Position numbers and translations under genes: made by a program. A stretch of DNA of 45,056 nucleotides from Sedimentisphaerales bacterium (lineage in GTDB: Bacteria; Planctomycetota; Phycisphaerae; Sedimentisphaerales; SM23-30): assembly GCA_016928435.1 (NCBI GenBank), contig JAFGKT010000057.1, positions 1-45,056 on the forward strand, written 5' to 3'. Positions within the stretch are counted from its first letter, which is position 1; each line of letters begins with the position of its first letter. Under the pieces are notes generated by a model, which searched no databases, had not been told where the DNA came from, and was given only the letters and a program-made list of their open reading frames with translations. Of the stretch, positions 9,558 through 18,637 are shown in pieces.

Positions 9558-11242
9558 CTCTTGTCTCCTATAATTCCTAAAAGTTCTTGATCTAAATCGT
9601 TATCGCCGTGGCCGACCGGCAGACGAATAATGCACACTGTTCCTTTGCCAACTTCACTTTCCAAATCCAAAGTCCCTTGGTGATTCTCAACGATCAGACG
9701 TCGGCTTATCGCCAGACCTTGCCCGCTGCCTTTGCCGCATTGCTTAGTTGTGAAAAACGGTTCAAAAATATGACCGTAAACATCTTCCGGAATCCCCGCG
9801 CCAGTGTCAGCGACTCGAATTTCCACCCAGTCACCATCCCATTTGGTACTGATGCGAATTGCACCTTTGCCGTTCTCGCCGTTGCTTACTACGTCTCCAA
9901 TGGCATCCACAGCGTTAACAATCAAATTCAAGATAACCTGATTAATCTCACCGGGCATACACATCACCGGAGGCAATGTGCTGTCAAAATCAGTCTCGAC
10001 CTCCGCTACGTATTTCCATTCGTTACGAGCCACGGTGATTGTACTCTGGATCAGCCCGTTAAGATCAACCTTGTTCTTTTCCGCACCCCACGGATGGACA
10101 AACTCCTTCATCGCCCCCACAATACTCGATATTTGACGCACCCCCTCCAGCGATTGACGGATCGCCGCTGGAACCTCGCTGAGCATATAGTCTATATCAA
10201 TATCTTCTAGAAACTGTCGCATCTCCTTCAACAAGCGTGGATCACCATCCCCCTGCCCGGACGAATCCAGCAGCTTTCGGCATAACCCCACCAACGCCAC
10301 AATGTCATCGAAACATTCGCCGACAAACTGAGCGTTGTCACCAACATATTGCACAGGCGTATTAATCTCATGCGCTATCCCCGAGGTCAACTGACCGATC
10401 GCCTCCAACCTGCTGTGTTCCTGGAGTTGATCCTCCAAAACCGCATACGCTGAAACATCCGAACCAACCAAAAGCAATCCGGCTTGATCGTCACCAATCG
10501 CCGATGTTCGGTTGATCGAAATATCCATCACGCCCGTTTTCCCTGCGGACCCGCTAAAACACATCCGGCCTAGGCAAACCGTGCCGCCGTTGGCCCAACA
10601 CTCATCCAACGAACCCCGCACTTGCTCCCAATCCCAATCAAATCCCGTTTCGTTAACCAAGCTCCCTATAACATCGCACTTGCGTATGCCCAGCGTCCGC
10701 TCAGCGGTGGGATTCATATCGACAATCCGATAATCACGATCAATCTCTATCAGCGACAGATCAACAACCGACCACAACTGCCGGTTCTGCTGCTCAACTC
10801 GCTCCAACGCCGCCTTAACCTCCGCAGCATGGTCGCCTTCGATATTATTCACTGCCCAATCACTGATATTCTTCACCGTCAGCAATGCCAAAGGACCACC
10901 TGGTTCAGCCATCGATAGACAAACCAGTCTCCCTTGCTGCTGACATTCTCTCTGCGAGGAAACATCACTCGGCAAAATACAGCCGTATTCCTGCTCGGAC
11001 AGAATCACCGGACCCCGGCCCACAAAAACATCATTGAAACAATCCCGGTAACGCTGTTGATCAAAGTTAGGGAAAAAATCAATTATGCTATTGCCCACGA
11101 TGCGCCACGCCGAAACACCGGTCCAGTCCTCCAGAACTTTGTTCCACACAACTACTGTCAGGTCCGCGCGCAAAATCACTGCGCCCACCGGCAAGCAATC
11201 CAGAACAGCAAAAAAATCCGAGGACTCTTTGTAAGATAGCAC
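9554..11242 (-). CDS. PAS-domain histidine kinase (no membrane helices seen)
   Basis: 562 aa. PAS 1 covers about residues 10-80 (VLDCLPVGAVILRADLTVVVWN), and PAS 2 about 160-280 (LSLIEIDRDYRIVDMNPTAERTLG). A HisKA domain follows with His291 in LTSGIAHEINTP, then an HATPase domain (NLIVNAVDAIGD, DTGAGIPEDVYGHIFEPFFTT, GKGSGQGLAISR). No transmembrane segment is visible, so it probably works in the cytoplasm or in a complex. The start is GTG, chosen because a strong AGGAGGT lies about 7 nt upstream. It is the first gene of the six-gene island and is translationally coupled to the binding protein. A kinase with no membrane segment coupled to a periplasmic protein is odd; the signal may reach it through the second, membrane-bound kinase. 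Confidence 0.92.
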   Translation of the reverse strand: MLSYKESSDFFAVLDCLPVGAVILRADLTVVVWNKVLEDWTGVSAWRIVGNSIIDFFPNFDQQRYRDCFNDVFVGRGPVILSEQEYGCILPSDVSSQRECQQQGRLVCLSMAEPGGPLALLTVKNISDWAVNNIEGDHAAEVKAALERVEQQNRQLWSVVDLSLIEIDRDYRIVDMNPTAERTLGIRKCDVIGSLVNETGFDWDWEQVRGSLDECWANGGTVCLGRMCFSGSAGKTGVMDISINRTSAIGDDQAGLLLVGSDVSAYAVLEDQLQEHSRLEAIGQLTSGIAHEINTPVQYVGDNAQFVGECFDDIVALVGLCRKLLDSSGQGDGDPRLLKEMRQFLEDIDIDYMLSEVPAAIRQSLEGVRQISSIVGAMKEFVHPWGAEKNKVDLNGLIQSTITVARNEWKYVAEVETDFDSTLPPVMCMPGEINQVILNLIVNAVDAIGDVVSNGENGKGAIRISTKWDGDWVEIRVADTGAGIPEDVYGHIFEPFFTTKQCGKGSGQGLAISRRLIVENHQGTLDLESEVGKGTVCIIRLPVGHGDNDLDQELLGIIGDKR

Positions 11243-12187
11243 AGTAACCTCCTATGCTCCTCGACACATCGTTCGTGCCACGGGTTTCAGCGGCCCGCAG
11301 GCTCGAATCGGCCCAAATCACATAACTGCCTAGCTTCGACTCATCGCTCCTGATTCAGCAGCAACAAAGTCATCAATCACTTTTTATAGACACTATTTGT
11401 CTTCAAAAGTGTTCCTCAGCCAATATGCATATCGCCATATGGGCAAATCAGATTAATCCGAAACCCCTTCATAAAAACTCTGCACCTCCCGAAATCAACC
11501 ATAAATCATTGTTAAGCATGAGTTTATATAGGCCACCCCCCTGCCACGCCCCCCTCGCTAATTACCCATACAAACCAAAGGCAGGCATTATTGGACCACA
11601 TGCCCCTATCATTTTCAGTATAAACAGGTAGAAAGGCTAGTCGTAACCGCCTGCTTCCGCATATACCGGACACCTCCGCCGCGGGCCGGGCCCTAAGCGT
11701 CCTCCCAGGGCCATCAACCTCATTACTGCTCCGTCAAACACCAAAGCTAAACCAATACCCGTCAAACACTTGAGCTTATCAACTGTTAATGGCCCTACGG
11801 AATCATCAAGCATAAAAAAACTCGGTCGCGACTGGCAAAAAACTTGCATTGCCCCCAAAAAAACGGTACGTTTAGAGCCTGGAACAATAGAAACTACATC
11901 ATTGTGCATTACACGATTCCGTTAACTTGCGGAGCCAAGATACAACCAGGACTTAGTTGTCATCTGGGGGGTTCGGCAACATCGCCTGCCTTAATAAGCA
12001 CACCCTATGCACACTTAATTGCTTTGCGATATTATCTATCAAACGATAGTCAGAGTTAAATTATCGAATACTGTGAAAATGCCTGTCTCAAATACGGAAC
12101 CGGGCAGCTAACTGATATTACTGTCGAGGCAAGCTCTGCCGTAACAAATACCCTGGCAACCCATAAACTTCTTTTAGGAAGATATTC
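11243..12187. other. 945-bp divergent intergenic region
   Basis: It separates the minus-strand signalling island from the plus-strand symporter. Small frames on both strands (for example 11637-11909 minus) have no credible start signals or protein-like composition. Visible structure: an inverted repeat GACACT...AGTGTT around 11388-11413 that could be an operator for the kinase operon, and a sigma-54-like site at 11833-11848. The last ~340 nt would be a long symporter leader. Confidence 0.4.
11833..11848 (+). promoter_or_regulatory. Candidate sigma-54 (RpoN) promoter
   Basis: TGGCAAAAAACTTGCA fits the RpoN -24/-12 consensus TGGCAC-N5-TTGCW, with GG and GC at exactly the required spacing. It points toward the symporter gene, whose ATG is about 340 nt downstream. 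No enhancer-binding regulator is encoded in the window, so regulation would be in trans. It could be chance, since the leader would be unusually long. Confidence 0.4.
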
Positions 12188-14641
12188 ATGCATCTAATTG
12201 ACTGGCTGATTATGATTTTGCCTGTGTTGGTGGTGATTTACATTGGATTCAAAACGCAGAAGTATGTTAAGGGTGTTTCGGACTTCCTAACCGCCGGGCG
12301 TGTTGCCGGGCGATATGTACTCTGCGTCGCCAATGGTGAAGCCGCAATGGGCCTGATCAGTCTGGTCGCGATGTATGAAAGTTTCTACAAGTCAGGCTTC
12401 GCCTACGGCTTCTGGGGAGCGATCTCATCACCGATCTTGATCGTATTGGCGATGACCGGTTACTGCGTCTATCGTTTTCGCGAAACCCGTGCTATGACAA
12501 TGGGGCAGTTTCTTGAAATACGCTATAGCCGCAATTTTAGAATCTTCGCGGGAATATTGCAGTCCATTTCCGGCATCATAAACTATGCCCTGTTCCCCGC
12601 GGTAGGCGCCAGATTTGTTGTTTACTATTGCGGACTCCCAGCCCAGCTCGAGGTTCTAGGTTGGGTCTTTCCGACTTTTGCCCTGCTGATGGCCGCCTTC
12701 TTGGCGGTGGCGGTAATCATCTCCACCCTGGGCGGGCAGATCACCATCATGACCACCGACTGCATCCAAGGTATCCTAAGCTATCCGATGTATGTCGTCA
12801 TCGTCTTCTTCCTGCTCTCCAGATTCTCTTGGTTCAACGACATGGCACCGGTAATGCTCGACCGAGACCCGGGAAAAAGCCTTATCAATCCCTTTGACAT
12901 CGCTAATTTACGGGATTTTAACATCTTCTGGGTAATTGTCGGCATTATAGGCGCTATTATCAACCGAATGGGGTGGTCCGGAACTCAGGGGTATAATGCC
13001 GCCGCTAAAGACGCTCATGAGCAGAAAATCGGAGGCGTGCTTGGTACTTGGCGTTCCGGTTTTTCAAGCATGATGTACATACTCTTGGCTGTGGCGGCTT
13101 TCACCTACCTCAACTCTGACAAATTTCAAAGCGGTCCTACCGGCGCGGTCTCTTGTCGAACCGAACTGGCTACCAAATCCGTAAATGACGTCATCTCCGG
13201 CCCAGCGAACGTTCAGGTTCGCCAAGAAGTCATACAGTACATCAACACCGGTGAAGTCACCCCCACGATACAAGATTGGCTCAACCAAACCGAAGAGACT
13301 AGAGTCCTGGAAGAACAAGAAAAGGAGAACATCAGATACGTCGCCGAGGGTGAAGCGGAGCCGGAAGTTACTGCTGAAGAACCATTCGTGGACACCTTGA
13401 CCGCCGAAGAACGTCAAGCGGCGCGCGAGGCACGAGTCGTAACTGCCAGAGACGCCATCAAAGCCGTCGATCCTGCCGGGTCACAAACCTTCCTTACTAT
13501 ATTCGGCCAAATGCGTGTGCCCATGGCTCTGAGATATATCCTGCCCATCGGTGTCACAGGTATCTTCTGCGCAGTTTGTATTTTCTTGATGATCTCCACC
13601 GATACCACATATCTGCACTCTTGGGGCAGTATAGTAGCACAAGATATTATCTTGCCTATCCGAAGAAAACCCTTCACACCCAAGCAGCAACTGCGGTTGC
13701 TGCGACTTCTGATCGCGGGTGTGGCGATCTTCGCCTTCTTCTTCAGCTATTTCTTCGGCCAGGTTGATTATATCCTAATGTTCTTCGCCATTACCGGAAC
13801 GATTTGGCTGGGAGGTTGCGGCCCCGTAATCGTCGGCGGATTGTATTGGAAACGAGGAACAACCGCCGGGGCTTGGGTCGCGCTGATTACCGGATCATCA
13901 TTAGCCGTAGGCGGAATCATACTCCAAAATAACTGGGTCAGTTATATATATCCGTGGCTTTTTGAACACGGAATGGTCGAAACCGTTGCCGTTTGGCTAA
14001 GAACCCTATCGGCACCGTTCGAACCTATCATCGAATGGCGAATGAACAGCGATAAGTTCCCCATCAATTCCCAAGAAATCTACGGCTTCACCATGCTGCT
14101 GTCCATCGCGCTTTATGTAATTATCTCTTTGATTACCTGTCGCAAACCGTTCAATATGGACCGCATGCTGCACCGAGGCATATACCATCGCGAAGGAACC
14201 CAAGTTGAAAAACAACGCTTTACATTCAAGAGCATAATTCCCCGCTTGATCGGCATCACGAACCAATATACCACCGGCGACAAGATTCTTGCTTGGTCGG
14301 TCTTTATCTGGTCATTCGGCTGGGGCTTCGGCGGCGCCTTCGTGGGCGTGGTTATTTGGAATGCTATCAGCCCATGGGGCAATCACGGCTGGTCGATATG
14401 GTTCTTCCTCAATAATTTCATTATCGCCGGAACCATCGGGGTAGTATCGACGGTTTGGTTCACCATTGGCGGTATTTTCGGACTGCGCGACCTCTTTAGG
14501 TCCCTGGCCGCGAATCAAGAAAACATCCTCGATGACGGCCGTGTTGTAGGCCACGTCTCCGCCGACGACGCCGCGATACTCCATGAAAAAGGCCTCGATG
14601 AAGACATTAATAATCAAAACAATAACCAAGACAATGAATAG
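12188..14641 (+). CDS. Sodium:solute symporter family transporter (long form with acidic insert)
   Basis: 817-aa integral membrane protein of the SSS family (Na+-coupled uptake of sugars, organic acids or similar). The N-terminal helix is LIDWLIMILPVLVVIYIGF, followed by the family segments VKGVSDFLTAGRVAGRY, MGQFLEIRYSRNFR and GGQITIMTTDCIQGI; at least a dozen hydrophobic helices are visible. About 120 residues near 305-425 form a hydrophilic, Glu-rich insert (TEETRVLEEQEKENIRY...) between helices, and a further extension sits at the C-terminus. Typical SSS proteins have about 450-650 residues, so this is long. ATG follows TTTTAGGAAGATATTC, a good ribosome site. It is coupled to the lipoprotein gene 11 nt downstream. 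The substrate is unknown. Confidence 0.92.
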   Translation: MHLIDWLIMILPVLVVIYIGFKTQKYVKGVSDFLTAGRVAGRYVLCVANGEAAMGLISLVAMYESFYKSGFAYGFWGAISSPILIVLAMTGYCVYRFRETRAMTMGQFLEIRYSRNFRIFAGILQSISGIINYALFPAVGARFVVYYCGLPAQLEVLGWVFPTFALLMAAFLAVAVIISTLGGQITIMTTDCIQGILSYPMYVVIVFFLLSRFSWFNDMAPVMLDRDPGKSLINPFDIANLRDFNIFWVIVGIIGAIINRMGWSGTQGYNAAAKDAHEQKIGGVLGTWRSGFSSMMYILLAVAAFTYLNSDKFQSGPTGAVSCRTELATKSVNDVISGPANVQVRQEVIQYINTGEVTPTIQDWLNQTEETRVLEEQEKENIRYVAEGEAEPEVTAEEPFVDTLTAEERQAAREARVVTARDAIKAVDPAGSQTFLTIFGQMRVPMALRYILPIGVTGIFCAVCIFLMISTDTTYLHSWGSIVAQDIILPIRRKPFTPKQQLRLLRLLIAGVAIFAFFFSYFFGQVDYILMFFAITGTIWLGGCGPVIVGGLYWKRGTTAGAWVALITGSSLAVGGIILQNNWVSYIYPWLFEHGMVETVAVWLRTLSAPFEPIIEWRMNSDKFPINSQEIYGFTMLLSIALYVIISLITCRKPFNMDRMLHRGIYHREGTQVEKQRFTFKSIIPRLIGITNQYTTGDKILAWSVFIWSFGWGFGGAFVGVVIWNAISPWGNHGWSIWFFLNNFIIAGTIGVVSTVWFTIGGIFGLRDLFRSLAANQENILDDGRVVGHVSADDAAILHEKGLDEDINNQNNNQDNE

Positions 14642-14651
14642 GAAATTCGCC

Positions 14652-15440
14652 GTGAAAACAAGCTCGAAAGCCATGCTTAACGTTGTAGTGTCATTGGGCC
14701 TATTAATCAGTGTCTGCCTGGTCGCAGGCTGCGATTCTCTGCCCTGGACGCAGGAAACCACACCTCAACGCCCCACCATGATCGCTCGCTACACCGAAAC
14801 CCCGGTGATAATCGACGGCGCGCTTAACGATGCCGCATGGACCAATGCCGTGGCTTATCCGCTGGCTCTAAGCGCCGATAGACTGGACGCCGGCCAAACT
14901 GTCATCGAGCCCGGCGAAGTACGTCTCGCGTGGGACGACAACTTCTTCTATGTCGCCATCTACTTCCAAGACTCCGATATCATCGCTCAGAACAACCAAG
15001 ACCAAGCCCATCATTACAAATCCGGCGATGTCGCGGAACTGTTTCTCAAGCCGGTTAATTCGACATGGTATTGGGAAATGTACGCTACGCCCAACGGCAG
15101 AAAAACAGCTTTCTTCTTCCCCGGACGCGGCCATTTAGGCCTGCCCGGCGTCGAAGACTACTCTTGCGGCCTTCAGACCGCTGCCCAGTGCCAAGGCACT
15201 CTAAACGATTGGAACGACCGCGACCAATCATGGATCGCTGAGTTCGCCATGCCCATTCAAGACCTCACCGCTCTCGGTGATACTTTCGCGCCCGAAGGCG
15301 ACCCTTGGCGCATTCTCGTGGCACGATACAACTACTCCCGGTATCTCTCAAATCCCGAACTTAGCATGGCGCCATCTCTGTCCGTAACCAGCTATCACCG
15401 CAACGAAGACTACGCCCAACTGCAATTGCTCAGACCGTAG
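14652..15440 (+). CDS. Lipoprotein with CBM9-like (DOMON-type) sugar-binding domain
   Basis: Signal peptide with a lipobox ending LVAGC, so the mature protein is probably lipid-anchored. The rest resembles the carbohydrate-binding family 9-like fold: ARYTETPVIIDGALNDAAWTN at the start, VRLAWDDNFFYVAIYFQDSDI, a WYWEMYATPNG core and a C-terminal WRILVARYNYSR. Such modules bind sugars or act as outer-layer partners of uptake systems. I picked GTG at 14652 because AGGAA lies about 7 nt upstream and it gives a normal signal peptide (MKTSSKAMLN); an ATG at 14634 overlapping the symporter stop is the alternative. Tight linkage suggests it captures or presents the symporter's substrate. Confidence 0.85.
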   Translation: MKTSSKAMLNVVVSLGLLISVCLVAGCDSLPWTQETTPQRPTMIARYTETPVIIDGALNDAAWTNAVAYPLALSADRLDAGQTVIEPGEVRLAWDDNFFYVAIYFQDSDIIAQNNQDQAHHYKSGDVAELFLKPVNSTWYWEMYATPNGRKTAFFFPGRGHLGLPGVEDYSCGLQTAAQCQGTLNDWNDRDQSWIAEFAMPIQDLTALGDTFAPEGDPWRILVARYNYSRYLSNPELSMAPSLSVTSYHRNEDYAQLQLLRP

Positions 15441-15934
15441 CCAACGTTCAGCGCTCATCAGCAACCACAACGTCGGCCCTCTGACCTGCCAGTTTTTTTA
15501 CCCGCGTCAGCATAGAATAGGAACACCAAGGCATCACCCGCCTTCCGTGTTTCTACGTAAGCATGTTGCGCGTTGTCTGCTACCGCTCCCACCTTTTTCA
15601 ACCGCCGACAACCCCACCCCCTAACGGTCACCCCAACTTTCCTCCAAAATCTCACAAGCCCAGAGCATTTCCAACCTGACACAAAGAATTACATATTCAA
15701 GCCGTCAGATTGCCGATTAGGGCATTGGTAAGATCATGTCGCAGTACCAAGGAATGCACAAGTACAACCGTACTAGTAATCCCTGTCTGCCAAATGACTT
15801 ACGCAAATAATGAGAAAAATAGAGTTGTATCACAAACCAACAGCGTGATTACACAGCAATGCGAATTCACAGCAGTTATTGGAACTACCCGTTAGCCGGT
15901 GCTTCTAAATACCTATGCAATTATTGATAAACAT
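15441..15934. other. 494-bp intergenic region before the third kinase
   Basis: No convincing gene. A T-rich run at about 15490-15498, preceded by a very weak GGC...GCC stem, could end the symporter operon. A small perfect palindrome AGTAC-aacc-GTACT lies near 15761-15774. No clear sigma-70 promoter was found for the downstream kinase. Confidence 0.3.
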
Positions 15935-17863
15935 ATGACGAAAATTTCCCAAAAACCGACCACCACCAGCCCAAGCAATATCTTTTGGGAGTTCGTCATT
16001 ATTTTGCTGCCGGTAGTTATCGGTACTGTGATCGCGATATATCTCGACGCGTTCGACCACATGGTGCAATTTTTTCATCAGCACGAAGACCTTGAATTCG
16101 ATGAGTATTTTGTCGGTGTCCAAGCTGTTATCTTCGGCCTGGCAATCTTCTCAATACGCCGCTGGCTCGACACCAGAAGACACTTGGCTCACCGAAGAAC
16201 AATCGAAAATAAATTGCGCCTTCAAACTAGAGAATTCGACCTAAAAGCCAAACAGATTCAATGCATCTACGACATATCCAACCTCACCTCCGCAACCGAA
16301 ATCCCGCTCGAAGAATTGCTCAAGAAAGCCGTTCAACTGACCCCGTCCGGCTATGAATATCCCGAACACGTAAATGTCCGCATTCAATATAAAGACAAGG
16401 AATTCTTGTTAAGGGACAACTTCGATCAGCACAACAACTGTATCGCTGCCGAGATAATACAAGAGAACAAAATCGTAGGAAAAATAGAAGTCTGCGGCCT
16501 GGAACCCAAAGATTCTTGTCCACCTCAACTCGTCCTGTCCAAACAGAAACTCCTCGACGAGATCGCTGACAGATTAAACAACGCGATCGCACGCAGCAAA
16601 GACAAATCCGCTGTAAAAGACAGCAGAGAACGCCTCCAAGGCGTAATGGCCAGCGTACCCAACGCTATATGTGTACTCGACCTCAAGGGCCGGTTCACCA
16701 TGGTCAATCAATCCGCAACCAAACTAACCTACTATCTTGCCGACGAACTCATCGGGCAACCGGTACTGATGTTATTCGAAGAACAATTTCAAGATGATGT
16801 CAAGAAACATCTCGAAGACGTTCGCAATACCGGAAATACTGTATCCCAATTGGAAATTGAATTGGTTCGACGTATCAGTCACCCCATCTTCGTCAGCATC
16901 AACCTCTCTCCGCTTTACGAAAAAGGCCTTGTCAATAATATCGTTATGACTATCGAAGACATCACCGAACGCAAAAAACTCGAAAGCCAACTCCTGCAAG
17001 CCCAAAAACTCGAAGCCATCGGACAATTAGCGTCCGGCGTCGCTCACGAAATCAACACCCCGACCCAATACGTCGGCGACAATACTCAGTTCCTCCAAGA
17101 AGCGTTCGCGGACCTAACAAACTTCAGCCAACAATGTCAGAAGATCGCTCAATCCGATCAAGTTGCCGAGCTTGTCGGAACCGAACTTCAAGAACTCGCA
17201 CAACAGATCGATCTCGACTTCCTGCTCCAGGAAATCCCCCAGGCCATACGACAAAGCCTCGAAGGAATCGACCAGATCGCCCAGATCGTCCGAGCCATGA
17301 AAGATTTCGCCCACCCGGGAAAAAACGCCAAAACCAACGCCAATCTCGAAGACATCGTTCAGAACAGCCTAACGGTCTCCAAAAACATCTGGAAAAACGT
17401 CGCTCAGATCAAACTCGAATTCGAGCCCGATCTACCGGAAGTCTTCTGCTTACCCAGTGAAATCGGACAGGTCGTCCTGAACCTCGTCATCAATGCCGTC
17501 GATGCCATCGAAGAAGACCTCCAGAGCAGACCCAATCGCGAACCGGGACACATTACCATCTCCGCCCGCCAACAAGACCAATGGACCCAATTAACCTTTA
17601 CCGACAACGGGCCAGGCATCCCGCCAAATATTCAAAGCAAAATCTTTGAACCCTTTTTCACAACCAAAGCCATCGGAAAAGGCTCAGGCCAAGGCCTCGC
17701 TATCGTGCGGTCCATTATCGTCGATAAACACCAAGGCAAAATACACCTGGAAAGTAACCCCAATACCGGAACAACCTTTGTGGTCTCGATCCCAACCGCC
17801 CCCGAAAACACCCCCCAAAATCAGCAATATTTACAGCAACTCTGCGATTCAGAACAAAATTAA
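15935..17863 (+). CDS. Membrane PAS histidine kinase, orphan
   Basis: Two hydrophobic segments near the N-terminus (FVIILLPVVIGTVIAIYL and VGVQAVIFGLAIFSI) flank a short His/Asp/Glu-rich loop. Then come a coiled coil, a GAF-like or linker region, a PAS domain around residues 235-350 (VMASVPNAICVLDLKGRFTMVN ending in ITERKKLE), HisKA with His371 in LASGVAHEINTP, and an HATPase domain (NLVINAVDAIEE, DNGPGIPPNI, GKGSGQGLAIVR). No regulator is adjacent. The catalytic half closely resembles the two kinases of the island, so they may share regulators (inference). The start is uncertain: ATG 15935 and an in-frame GTG at 15899 both lack a clear ribosome site. Confidence 0.9.
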   Translation: MTKISQKPTTTSPSNIFWEFVIILLPVVIGTVIAIYLDAFDHMVQFFHQHEDLEFDEYFVGVQAVIFGLAIFSIRRWLDTRRHLAHRRTIENKLRLQTREFDLKAKQIQCIYDISNLTSATEIPLEELLKKAVQLTPSGYEYPEHVNVRIQYKDKEFLLRDNFDQHNNCIAAEIIQENKIVGKIEVCGLEPKDSCPPQLVLSKQKLLDEIADRLNNAIARSKDKSAVKDSRERLQGVMASVPNAICVLDLKGRFTMVNQSATKLTYYLADELIGQPVLMLFEEQFQDDVKKHLEDVRNTGNTVSQLEIELVRRISHPIFVSINLSPLYEKGLVNNIVMTIEDITERKKLESQLLQAQKLEAIGQLASGVAHEINTPTQYVGDNTQFLQEAFADLTNFSQQCQKIAQSDQVAELVGTELQELAQQIDLDFLLQEIPQAIRQSLEGIDQIAQIVRAMKDFAHPGKNAKTNANLEDIVQNSLTVSKNIWKNVAQIKLEFEPDLPEVFCLPSEIGQVVLNLVINAVDAIEEDLQSRPNREPGHITISARQQDQWTQLTFTDNGPGIPPNIQSKIFEPFFTTKAIGKGSGQGLAIVRSIIVDKHQGKIHLESNPNTGTTFVVSIPTAPENTPQNQQYLQQLCDSEQN

Positions 17864-18064
17864 CAACAGTATGGGTGTTAAAAAAAACGGCCGCACCGAC
17901 GATGACGACGGCACGGCCGTTTCAGGTTCTGTAATCAAACACCGCCAAAGCTAAAAAATCACGTTTCCACAATTACGCCAAAACGCAAATATCTCAAGAC
18001 GCCTCACTCAATAGCTCAGACGCCCATAGGCCTTAGGGTATTTGTCCTTTCGCGGCACTTACGC
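17864..18064. other. Convergent intergenic region with terminator
   Basis: 200 bp between two convergent genes. It contains the hairpin at 17880-17922; nothing else was recognised. Confidence 0.5.
17880..17922 (-). terminator. Intrinsic terminator of the histone gene
   Basis: Perfect arms AAACGGCCG (17885-17893) and CGGCCGTTT (17914-17922). On the minus strand the hairpin is followed by eight T residues, so it should end minus-strand transcription coming from the histone gene. On the plus strand it has no useful T tract, but could still slow the convergent kinase transcript. Confidence 0.75.
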
Positions 18065-18295
18065 CTACAGATCCTGCCCTTTTACTGTCCGGCGGCGATT
18101 GGCATCTGCACGAGCCATCGCTTTGTCCAGAGCGCAATACAGCATGTCTGAGGCTGCCTGAATGATCTCAGAGCTGCACATGCATCCCTTGCTCTTGACA
18201 TATGCCTTAACCTTGCTTGCTACTACCAATACTTCCTTGTTGGCACTCTTCTTGGCCTTGACGGCCTTTTTCGTGGCTTTCTTTTTCTTAGCCAT
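18065..18295 (-). CDS. Bacterial histone-fold protein with lysine-rich N-terminal tail
   Basis: 76 aa. Residues 1-20 are a tail rich in Lys and Ala (MAKKKKATKKAVKAKKSANK). Residues ~21-76 read EVLVVASKVKAYVKSKG, a long helix CSSEIIQAASDMLYCALDKA, and the end RRRTVKGQDL. This matches the histone-fold layout: short helix, long helix, then an RxTxxxxD motif like RKTIKAED of archaeal histones. It is close to my memory of the Bdellovibrio histone Bd0055 (VLVV-SKVK..., RKTV-ARD). A nucleoid DNA-binding role follows from the family. ATG is preceded by GGAGGA about 11 nt upstream. A GGATTA/TAATCC palindrome lies 52 nt upstream, and a strong terminator follows. HU/IHF is unlikely, as no beta-arm is present. 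Confidence 0.85.
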   Translation of the reverse strand: MAKKKKATKKAVKAKKSANKEVLVVASKVKAYVKSKGCMCSSEIIQAASDMLYCALDKAMARADANRRRTVKGQDL

Positions 18296-18346
18296 AGTGT
18301 TAATTGTCCTCCGTGATTTAAACGAAAAGGGGGAACAGAATCATTT

Positions 18347-18364
18347 GGATTACACGCATAATCC
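18347..18364. repeat. Perfect palindrome in the histone gene leader
   Basis: GGATTA-cacgca-TAATCC, about 52 nt upstream of the histone ATG. It could be a protein-binding operator or a leader hairpin. No run of T follows on either strand. Confidence 0.4.
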
Positions 18365-18637
18365 TGCCTAAGTGTGCCCCGAAAACCGCCTAAAAGCAAC
18401 AAAAAAAATACCAATCTACTCAAATTTTGCCTTAAAACCCTAATTTCAGACCACATTAGACTTCTGGGATAACCACTTTTGCCCTGAAACCCCCTCTAAA
18501 ATACAATACAACACAGTTGTTTGATACCCCAAAAACCTCCCAAAAGCTATCGCGTCAAGGCTTCATCACCCAAAAACTAGTTAAGCAAAACCACAAAACC
18601 AATTCCTAACTTCGTCTTCTAATTATCCGCCTATCTC

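Noticed and set aside
11250..11330. Possible tRNA (GGCTCGAATC-like word)
   Set aside because: The surrounding bases do not form the T-arm or acceptor stem on either strand.
11637..11909. 90-codon minus-strand frame in the large divergent gap
   Set aside because: No ribosome site and no domain, and it would cover the sigma-54-like site. Not supported as a gene.
15710..15895. 61-codon plus-strand frame before the third kinase
   Set aside because: No ribosome site and no protein-like pattern; ends just before the kinase.
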